11,578 nucleotides of DNA. It comes from an uncultured Bacilli bacterium. GTDB taxonomy: Bacteria; Bacillota_I; Bacilli_A; RF39; UBA660. The stretch covers positions 1 to 11,578 of the forward strand of contig CALVTA010000038.1 in assembly GCA_944359735.1 (NCBI GenBank). Reading direction: 5' to 3'. The position numbers and the translations under genes were made by a program. The notes beneath the pieces are model-generated. The model was given only the letters and a program-made list of their open reading frames with translations, had not been told where the DNA came from and made no database searches. Positions 6,700 to 11,578 of the stretch are shown here, piece by piece (the stretch's first letter is position 1; each line of letters starts with the position of its first letter).

Positions 6700-7920
6700 A
6701 TGAAAATAAAATTAGGAGTTGTTTTTGGTGGGGAATCCGTTGAACATGAAATAAGTATTATTTCAGCTGTTCAAGCCATGAATAAAATAGATCAGGAAAA
6801 ATATGATATTATTCCTATATATATAACTAAAGATGGTGAGTGGTATACTGGTAATATGTTAATGGATGTCGAAGTATATCAAGATTTAGGATTGATAAAA
6901 AAATATGCTACTAATGTCGTATTATATAAAAAAGATGGAGCTTTTGTCCTTCAAAACAAAGGGATGTTTAAAAAAATTGTTACAGATTTAGACGTAATAT
7001 TCCCAATTACTCATGGTACTAATGTAGAAGATGGTGTTTTACAAGGATATTTCCAAACTGTAGGTATTCCTTATGTTGGTCCTAATGTATACTCAGCTGT
7101 TGTTTCTCAAGATAAAGCTTATATGAGAGATATTTTTAAAGCTAATGATATACAAGTGCCATCATATACTTGGTTTTATGATACAGATTATAAGAATGAA
7201 CCTGATGAAATAATTAAAAAGATTGAAAAAATTAAATATCCAGTTATCGTAAAACCTGCTACAACTGGTAGCAGTATAGGTATTGGTGTTGCTAACAACA
7301 AAGATGAACTTGTTAAAGCTATTGAAGAAGCTATTAATTATGATAGCAAGGTTGTTGTGGAAGAAGTAATCAAAAATTTAATGGAAGTAAATATTTCTGT
7401 TTTAGGTAATTATGAAGCTCAAGAGACTAGTGTTATTGAGGAAGTGTTATCGAAAAGTGCATTTTTAACATATGATGAAAAATATGTTGGTAGTGGTAAA
7501 GTTAAAGGTAAATTAGGTGCTAAGATGACACCATTAAAAGGTTCTAAAGGTATGGCTTCTGCTGATCGTAAAATACCTGCTAATCTTACCGATAAATTAG
7601 CTAAAGAAGTAGAAGATTTAGCTATTAAAGTTTTTAAAGCCTTGGGAAGTAGTGGAGATGCACGTATCGACATGCTAATCGATAGTAAAGCTAAAAAAGT
7701 TTATGTCAATGAAATTAATTCAATACCAGGATCTCTTGCTTTCTATCTGTGGGATCCTAAAGGAAAAAATTATACTGAGCTATTAGATGATATGGTTAGT
7801 ATCGCTATTAAAGATTACAAAAAACGTGAAAGCAAAACTCATTCCTTTAATACTAATATCTTACAAGGATTTGCTCATAATGGTTTAAAAGGAATGAAAG
7901 GTAAACTTCAAAATAAATAA
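6700..7920 (+). CDS. ddl: D-alanine--D-alanine ligase
   Basis: An ATP-grasp enzyme that joins two D-alanines for the peptidoglycan stem. FGGESVEHEIS (9-19) contains the conserved N-terminal Glu15, ITHGTNVEDGVLQG (103-116) is the central glycine-rich block, and TTGSSIGIGVA (188-198) is the ATP loop with the conserved Ser. FLTYDEKYV (255-263) holds the active-site Tyr. ARIDM (321-325, Asp324), and NEINSIPGS (337-345, Glu338 and Asn340), bind metal. At 406 aa it is longer than the usual 300-370; the extra length is a Gly/Lys-rich loop at about 262-294 and a basic tail after 375. A GAGGAG site precedes the ATG. It closes the operon with the MurF-like gene, which uses its product. D-Ala-D-Lac specificity cannot be excluded from sequence alone, but no vanH or vanX partner is present. 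Confidence 0.93.
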   Translation: MKIKLGVVFGGESVEHEISIISAVQAMNKIDQEKYDIIPIYITKDGEWYTGNMLMDVEVYQDLGLIKKYATNVVLYKKDGAFVLQNKGMFKKIVTDLDVIFPITHGTNVEDGVLQGYFQTVGIPYVGPNVYSAVVSQDKAYMRDIFKANDIQVPSYTWFYDTDYKNEPDEIIKKIEKIKYPVIVKPATTGSSIGIGVANNKDELVKAIEEAINYDSKVVVEEVIKNLMEVNISVLGNYEAQETSVIEEVLSKSAFLTYDEKYVGSGKVKGKLGAKMTPLKGSKGMASADRKIPANLTDKLAKEVEDLAIKVFKALGSSGDARIDMLIDSKAKKVYVNEINSIPGSLAFYLWDPKGKNYTELLDDMVSIAIKDYKKRESKTHSFNTNILQGFAHNGLKGMKGKLQNK

Positions 7921-7923
7921 CTT

Positions 7924-7956
7924 AAAGCTGTATTAGGTTTTCTAGTACAGTTTTTT
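7924..7956 (+). terminator. Rho-independent terminator of the hydrolase-murF-ddl operon
   Basis: CTGTATTAG (7928-7936) pairs with CTAGTACAG (7942-7950), 9 bp with one wobble, around a GTTTT loop, followed by six T's. Three A's and a G upstream lengthen the stem against the T tract. It lies 3 bases after the ddl stop. Confidence 0.9.
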
Positions 7957-8014
7957 ACATACAAATTAAATAATTTAAGTTGTATAACTAGTAAAAATAA
8001 TCAAGTTATGCTAG

Positions 8015-8020
8015 TATAAT
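8015..8020 (+). promoter_or_regulatory. Likely -10 element for the exported-protein gene
   Basis: A perfect TATAAT lies 21 bases before ATG 8042 and just before an AGGAGAG ribosome site (8023-8029). No convincing -35 is found 16-18 bp upstream. The preceding bases contain an imperfect duplication (AAGTTGTATAACTAGTA at 7978-7994 and AAGTTATGCTAGTATAA at 8003-8019). An isolated, convergent gene behind a terminator needs its own promoter. Confidence 0.45.
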
Positions 8021-8041
8021 AATAGGAGAGTGAATTAACAT

Positions 8042-8884
8042 ATGAAAAATAAGGGGTTAATAATTTTTACTATCTTATTAATATTGTGTATTATCGGCTT
8101 AGTATTTTATATCTTAGTAGATAAAAAAATTATAAAATTGAATAATACTGTAGTCAAAAATGAACAAGTAGAAAAAAATAATACTAATAATGATAATAAA
8201 GATGAATCAAAGGAAATAGCAATAGATATAAACAACGAGAATATTATCACATTATTTAATAATGCTCATCATATATCTATAGGTCCAGAGTCACAAATTT
8301 ATAGGGATGGTGGTTATAGTGTAAATGCAATGAGTATAGAAGATAAAATGCTATTATTAGCAAGTCAGTGGTCATCTGAAGTAGAATCTCAAAGTGAAGG
8401 CATAAGTCCTAATCTTACTACTACTTATTATTTAGATGAGGATACTTTAAAAAATCTTTATGAAAGAACATTCGGACCAAATACTTATAAACAAGTAAAC
8501 CAAATAACAGATGGGTGTCTTACTTTAAACTATGATGCTACAAATAAAAGATATTCCTATGTTGGAACAAGTGGTTGTGGTGGTACTAGTACATTTAGTG
8601 CACATGAAAAAATAATAAGTGCTACTAAAAGTGGTGATAGAATTAAAATAGTAAGTGCTGTATTTTATCTAGATCCGGAAGGTATTTATAAAGATTATAA
8701 TAAAACGACAGTACTAGGAGAAGATATATTTTATAATAATAACTATACAACTGAAGAAATAGAAAAGTTACAAGATCAATACATAGATGAAAATAAAGAC
8801 AAGTTGGAACAATATACATATACTTATATTCTTAATGACGATGGTTTTTATTACTTAGATAGTGTAGAAAGAACTAAATCATAA
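8042..8884 (+). CDS. Single-pass membrane-anchored exported protein of unknown function
   Basis: A 280-aa protein with a short basic start (MKNKG) and one strong hydrophobic helix (about residues 6-26) acting as an uncleaved anchor or signal. A polar Asn/Lys/Asp/Glu linker (about 38-60) leads into a folded outer domain. The Cys in the helix (ILLILC) lacks a small residue before it, so this is not a convincing lipobox. The outer domain has two cysteines, GCLTLNY (Cys159) and GTSGCGG (Cys179), that could form a disulphide. The rest is rich in Tyr, Thr and Ser, with a C-terminal YTYILNDDGFYYLDSV resembling a repeated beta-strand scaffold. I do not recognise the family. It is a single-gene unit with its own -10 and a shared terminator. 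Confidence 0.8.
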   Translation: MKNKGLIIFTILLILCIIGLVFYILVDKKIIKLNNTVVKNEQVEKNNTNNDNKDESKEIAIDINNENIITLFNNAHHISIGPESQIYRDGGYSVNAMSIEDKMLLLASQWSSEVESQSEGISPNLTTTYYLDEDTLKNLYERTFGPNTYKQVNQITDGCLTLNYDATNKRYSYVGTSGCGGTSTFSAHEKIISATKSGDRIKIVSAVFYLDPEGIYKDYNKTTVLGEDIFYNNNYTTEEIEKLQDQYIDENKDKLEQYTYTYILNDDGFYYLDSVERTKS

Positions 8885-8911
8885 AAAGTAGCCTTAAAAC
8901 TACTTTTTTTT
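8883..8911. terminator. Bidirectional terminator between convergent genes
   Basis: AAAAAGTAG (8883-8891) and CTACTTTTT (8900-8908) form a perfect 9-bp stem around CCTTAAAA, with an A tract on one side and a T tract on the other, so it can act in both directions. It overlaps the TAA of the gene ending at 8884 and the TAG (8902-8900) of the minus-strand gene. Confidence 0.9.
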
Positions 8912-9694
8912 GTTAACCTTACTAATTCCTAAATCTATACCTTTATTGATATTATTCCTATTAAATAACTTAAGTCTTTCATAAACTAAGTCTATATAAT
9001 TATCTAATGATGTTTTAACTAAATTCCTAGCTGCAATTACTTTCATTTTATCAAAAATTTCCCCAGCATTATTTCTACTATATTCAAATCCCTTTTTTAA
9101 AATAAAATCACCACTACTGACTTTAAAAGCATCAAGACCAATATGAGTATTTAAATTATATAAAGAAATTATCTTTGCAGTAATCGCTTCTTCAACAATA
9201 TTTTTGTCATTTTCATTAAACTCTTCGAAATGATAATTAGGTTCAGGGACATAAATTCCTAATTTATCATCTAAATAACTTATACATCTAGCTTGATAAA
9301 AATAAGGAGTCATATATACTTCACGGTGGCTATTAGGATTACCATAATAAAGTAGAGGGATTACAATATTTTCATTATTTTCTCCAAGTATTCTTAAATT
9401 ATTATATTCTTCTTGAATTTTACCAAATTCTAAGTTAGGTTGTCCCATTAATAAAGTGTATTTTTTATGCCCATTATCTAAGACATAAACAACTTCCATA
9501 TGTCCCCAGTTTATAAATTTAATTTTCATATGCTGACTATAATAATTAGGATAATTATCTCTTAGATAACAAGAAAAATTTTCAGTGAAAAACTTAGTTG
9601 TTTTTACTAACTCTAAAAGAGCATCCTGATTAGAATTAAGTTCATAATAAATAAATTCATAATCATTAATACCTAAAGCTTCCTTTTCTATCAT
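8900..9694 (-). CDS. Uncharacterised protein, possibly a degenerate kinase/phosphotransferase fold
   Basis: A 264-aa soluble protein with no signal or membrane helix. The family is not recognised with confidence. The order of elements resembles an aminoglycoside-phosphotransferase or protein-kinase fold: a strand and helix (YTLLMG at 79-84, then KIQEEYNNLRIL at 92-103, like beta3 and helix C), NIVIPLLYYGN (109-119, like beta4), EVYMTPYF (125-132, like the hinge), and IGLDAFKVSSGDFIL (185-199) where a catalytic loop and DFG would fall. The beta3 lysine and the HxD motif are missing, so if it is a kinase fold it is probably inactive or reassigned. The start is well supported by GGAGG 7 bases before the ATG and a good promoter at 9716-9744. 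The C-terminus is basic (VNKKK). Confidence 0.85.
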   Translation of the reverse strand: MIEKEALGINDYEFIYYELNSNQDALLELVKTTKFFTENFSCYLRDNYPNYYSQHMKIKFINWGHMEVVYVLDNGHKKYTLLMGQPNLEFGKIQEEYNNLRILGENNENIVIPLLYYGNPNSHREVYMTPYFYQARCISYLDDKLGIYVPEPNYHFEEFNENDKNIVEEAITAKIISLYNLNTHIGLDAFKVSSGDFILKKGFEYSRNNAGEIFDKMKVIAARNLVKTSLDNYIDLVYERLKLFNRNNINKGIDLGISKVNKKK

Positions 9695-9715
9695 ATTCTC
9701 GCCTCCATGTAAGTT

Positions 9716-9744
9716 ATTATAATGAAAAGACAGAGAATTATCAA
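9716..9744 (-). promoter_or_regulatory. Sigma-A promoter of the minus-strand kinase-like gene
   Basis: On the minus strand TTGATA (9744-9739) and a perfect TATAAT (9721-9716) are separated by 17 bp. The start of transcription would fall near 9709, just upstream of the GGAGG ribosome site, giving a very short leader. Confidence 0.8.
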
Positions 9745-9798
9745 TTAAATTAGTGTGAAATAGAATAAAATATGATATTATAAAACTAATTTATTATT

Positions 9799-9879
9799 AT
9801 GATAACTATGTTGAAAGATTTGGAAAAAGAGATAAATATAGAAGAAGTAAGGCAAAAGTTAAAGGCTTTGACTTTATAG
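9799..9879 (+). CDS. Very short ORF, 26 aa, doubtful
   Basis: ATG 9799 (or ATG 9808) opens a frame ending MLKDLEKEINIEEVRQKLKA and then LTL before TAG. It is a regular amphipathic, Glu/Lys-rich helix, as found in real small proteins, but no ribosome site or promoter precedes it. It lies in the gap between two minus-strand genes. It could be a small protein, the tail of a deleted gene, or chance in AT-rich DNA. Confidence 0.2.
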   Translation: MITMLKDLEKEINIEEVRQKLKALTL

Positions 9880-9882
9880 ATT

Positions 9883-9911
9883 AAAACTACTGAAAATTTA
9901 CTCTGTAGTTT
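9883..9911 (-). terminator. Weak hairpin at the end of the glycosyltransferase gene
   Basis: AAACTAC (9884-9890) and GTAGTTT (9905-9911) form a 7-bp stem spanning the minus-strand stop codon. On the minus strand only four T's follow, so termination may be inefficient and transcription could continue towards the kinase-like gene. Confidence 0.4.
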
Positions 9912-10989
9912 CTTGTAATTTTTCATTAATTATCTTTAAATTATTATTAAGTCGCTCATCATTTGGTTCAATTTTTATTGCTTTCTCTAAAAATACCTTA
10001 CTAGCTTCTATTTCTCCCTTATTATAGTAAGCAATGCTTAATAAATCATATGGTGTATAATCAAAACTAAAGGTTTCGTTAATATAACTCTTAGTATGAC
10101 TTTTTATATTTAAAGCAAGATTTACATAATGAATGGTATTATCATAATCTTCTAAAGAATAATAAAGTAGGGCCATTTCCATATAAGGATCTCTTAAATA
10201 AGGAGCTTCCTCAATCGCTTTTTCAAGCCACATTTTCGCTTCATCATACCTTTTTAAGTTCTTATAACATCTACCAATAAATCTCATAGATGCACATCTC
10301 TCATCTTTCCAAGTAGCCTTTTCTAAGCCTAAATGTCTAATTAAAGTATCAATCGCTTCATTATATTTACCATAATACATATACTCACGACCTAAATAGT
10401 GCATATTTCTATCATCATTAGGGTCCTCTTCAACACTCATTTCAAGTAAAGGAAGATAACTACTTCTAGACTTAGTTCTATCAGGATAATGATTTAAAAT
10501 AATATTATCAGTAACATTAAAAGTTTCAACACCATTATACTTTAATATCTCATGAACTGGATGATACCAAGAATAACCTAATCTTTTATGAATTTTTTCA
10601 TAATAAAAACTTATTATAGGGTTATTATTTTCATCTAAATACCAATTATAAATATATCTAAGTCTTGTTGTATTATCACTCCATGCTTTTTCAAGTTCTT
10701 CTCGCCACCCAGGTAAAAATACTTCATCCAAATCAGTACAAACACAAATATCAGTATCCTCTGGTACTAATTTTAAAGATTCATTTCTTGCTACATCAAA
10801 TCTCCAAGGTTCTATTTTTTTAATTTCTACATGAATGCCTTTTTCTTTTAATTTATCTACTGTATTATCAGTAGAACCTGTATCAAGTACATAAATCTCG
10901 TCTGCTTCCTTCATAGATTCATACCATCTATCAACAAACTTCTCTTCGTTTAAACATATTGCATAAACACATACTTTATATTTATTCAT
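9898..10989 (-). CDS. GT2-family glycosyltransferase with C-terminal TPR repeats
   Basis: The N-terminal half is a GT-A, family 2 glycosyltransferase domain: YAICLNEEKFV (9-19) is the nucleotide-binding start, LDTGSTDNT (35-43) the second block, EPWRFDVARNES (60-71), and TDLDE (85-89) the metal-binding DxD (Asp86, Asp88). From about residue 190 to the end there are about four TPR-like helical pairs (for example HYLGREYMYYGKYNEAIDTL and RCYKNLKRYDEAKMWLEKAI). The GT2-TPR layout occurs in many Firmicutes proteins and in the SunS-type S-glycosyltransferases that modify peptides, but the acceptor here is unknown. There is no membrane helix, so it is cytoplasmic. I choose ATG 10989, which has GAGGTG 5 bases upstream; a GTG at 10995 would overlap that site. 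It is divergent from tspO. Confidence 0.9.
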   Translation of the reverse strand: MNKYKVCVYAICLNEEKFVDRWYESMKEADEIYVLDTGSTDNTVDKLKEKGIHVEIKKIEPWRFDVARNESLKLVPEDTDICVCTDLDEVFLPGWREELEKAWSDNTTRLRYIYNWYLDENNNPIISFYYEKIHKRLGYSWYHPVHEILKYNGVETFNVTDNIILNHYPDRTKSRSSYLPLLEMSVEEDPNDDRNMHYLGREYMYYGKYNEAIDTLIRHLGLEKATWKDERCASMRFIGRCYKNLKRYDEAKMWLEKAIEEAPYLRDPYMEMALLYYSLEDYDNTIHYVNLALNIKSHTKSYINETFSFDYTPYDLLSIAYYNKGEIEASKVFLEKAIKIEPNDERLNNNLKIINEKLQETTE

Positions 10990-11065
10990 AAACACACCTC
11001 TATATATTGTATGAAAAACTTATAAAAAAGTAATATTTGCATATAAATATATTGAGGAGGTTGTT
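10990..11065. promoter_or_regulatory. Divergent promoter region between glycosyltransferase and tspO
   Basis: These 76 AT-rich bases must hold both promoters. For the minus strand, TACAAT (11011-11006) is a possible -10 with a poor TTACTT -35. For the plus strand, TTGTAT (11007-11012) and TAATAT (11031-11036) at 18 bp is a weak pair. The two candidates overlap, so expression of the two genes could be mutually exclusive. The ribosome sites are GAGGTG (11000-10995) and GAGGAGG (11054-11060). Confidence 0.35.
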
Positions 11066-11515
11066 ATGATTAAAAGAATAATTTACAGTTTATTACCAAT
11101 AATAGGGGGAGGGATAGTTGGATTAATTACATCAGGATATATGGATTATCAAGATATAGTAAAACCTCCACTTAGTCCACCACCTATTATATTTCCTATT
11201 GTTTGGACCATACTTTATATTTTAATGGGGATATCTTATTTTTTAGCTACTAAAGATGTTGAAAAAAACAAAGAACTAGATCAAATTTATCTTCTACAAC
11301 TTTTAGTCAACTTCCTATGGCCAATAATTTTCTTTGTCTTAGAAATGTATTTTACTGCTTTTCTTTGGATAGTTTTATTATTAATATTAGTTATAGTTAT
11401 GATTAAAGAACTATTAAAGAATAATAAAATTAGTGGTTACTTACAAATCCCTTATCTTATCTGGCTGTTATTTGCGACATACTTAAATCTTGGTATAACC
11501 TTGTTAATCGAGTAG
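11066..11515 (+). CDS. tspO: TspO/MBR family membrane protein (tryptophan-rich sensory protein)
   Basis: A 149-aa protein with five hydrophobic helices (about 5-23, 40-61, 74-92, 96-113 and 125-147), the TspO/peripheral benzodiazepine receptor fold. Family motifs are KPPLSPPPIIFPIVW (33-47), QLLVNFLWP (78-86) and PYLIWLLFATYLN (129-141). TspO proteins bind porphyrins and related ligands in the membrane and are linked to tetrapyrrole and oxidative-stress control; several of the usual tryptophans are replaced by Leu or Phe here. A GAGGAGG site lies 5 bases before the ATG. The 3' end is odd: the last codons ATC GAG TAG coincide with the 3' end of a minus-strand group II intron, so the native C-terminus has probably been replaced by Ile-Glu from the intron. 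All five helices are retained. Confidence 0.93.
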   Translation: MIKRIIYSLLPIIGGGIVGLITSGYMDYQDIVKPPLSPPPIIFPIVWTILYILMGISYFLATKDVEKNKELDQIYLLQLLVNFLWPIIFFVLEMYFTAFLWIVLLLILVIVMIKELLKNNKISGYLQIPYLIWLLFATYLNLGITLLIE

Positions 11516-11578
11516 AGGAAATTAAATAATGGTAATTATTTAATTTGCCCCTCTCACACCACCGTACATACGGTTCTC
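11507..11578 (-). mobile_element. Group II intron 3' end (domain V 3' arm and complete domain VI); continues past the window edge
   Basis: Read on the minus strand, the edge begins with a GAGA tetraloop followed by ACCGTATGTACGGTG, the form of a bacterial group II intron domain V 3' arm, and then GTGTGAGAGG. Domain VI follows. AGAGG (11554-11550) pairs with CCTCT (11518-11514). A 12-bp perfect stem, AAATTAAATAAT (11546-11535) with ATTATTTAATTT (11530-11519), closes on a TACC loop. A single A (11513) is bulged before CTCGAT, which places it 7 bases from an AT end at 11507, as expected for the branch point and the 3' consensus AY. The first five domains and any intron reverse transcriptase would lie beyond base 11578. 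Group II introns splice out as RNA lariats and move by retrohoming. Confidence 0.75.

Noticed and set aside
7419..7673. Minus-strand open frame of 84 codons inside ddl
   Set aside because: It is antisense to conserved ATP-grasp sequence and has no expression signals.
7978..8020. Imperfect direct repeat AAGTT...CTAGTA upstream of the exported-protein gene
   Set aside because: The copies are short, AT-rich and gapped; this is weak evidence for a regulatory site, so it is mentioned only with the promoter.
8057..8092. Possible lipoprotein signal (ILLILC) in the exported protein
   Set aside because: The residue before Cys is Leu; a lipobox needs a small residue there. An uncleaved anchor helix is the simpler reading.
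10990..10995. GTG 10995 as start of the glycosyltransferase
   Set aside because: The GAGGTG ribosome site overlaps this codon and is correctly spaced for ATG 10989.
1..11578. UGA-as-tryptophan genetic code, suggested by the low GC
   Set aside because: Conserved tryptophans in PolC, the hydrolase, Ddl and TspO use TGG, and no conserved frame needs TGA to be read through.

Overview
The window is low-GC, tightly packed bacterial DNA. It looks like a Firmicutes/Mycoplasmatota-type genome, probably a host-associated lineage near Erysipelotrichia or the RF39-like Bacilli. The reasons are a Gram-positive PolC replicase, strong AGGAGG ribosome sites, textbook sigma-A promoters, a cell-wall operon built around a membrane-anchored MurF-type ligase, and very A/T-rich codon use. 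Trp is encoded by TGG, so there is no sign of the UGA=Trp mycoplasma code. The taxonomic placement is inference.

Layout. 1-1788 is the 3' part of polC, ending in a beta-clamp-binding motif. 1821-2291 holds two small unrecognised ORFs. 2278-3060 is a zone of decayed genes: a frameshifted small gene ending at a good terminator, an 8-codon remnant of a gene start, and on the minus strand the C-terminal remnant of an ISAs1-type transposase joined to the intact start region (promoter, ribosome site, 15 codons) of another broken, transposase-like ORF. A near-perfect promoter at 3154-3182 then drives a divergent laccase-domain (YfiH/PgeF-like) gene at 3216-4055. A coding-like fragment with no proper start follows.

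4339-7920 is a compact operon of alpha/beta hydrolase, membrane-anchored MurF-like ligase and D-Ala-D-Ala ligase. The ligase pair makes D-Ala-D-Ala and adds it to the peptidoglycan precursor. PgeF/YfiH proteins edit peptidoglycan precursors in other bacteria, so the laccase-domain gene just upstream may share the theme. 8042-8884 is a single-pass exported protein of unknown function. It converges on a minus-strand gene (8900-9694) whose product vaguely resembles a degenerate kinase-fold protein. Next, also on the minus strand, is a GT2 glycosyltransferase with a TPR tail (9898-10989), and divergent from it a TspO/MBR gene (11066-11515).

The most interesting structure is at the right edge. The last 72 bases, read on the minus strand, fold as the 3' end of a group II intron: the domain V 3' arm, then a complete domain VI with a bulged A and an ...AT end. 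The inferred splice boundary falls exactly on a tspO codon boundary, so the last two residues and stop codon of TspO appear to be supplied by the intron. No clear undescribed multi-gene system is visible. The best novelty candidates are this intron-terminated gene, a possible IS-derived promoter at 3087-3182, the divergent PgeF-like protein and the kinase-like protein.
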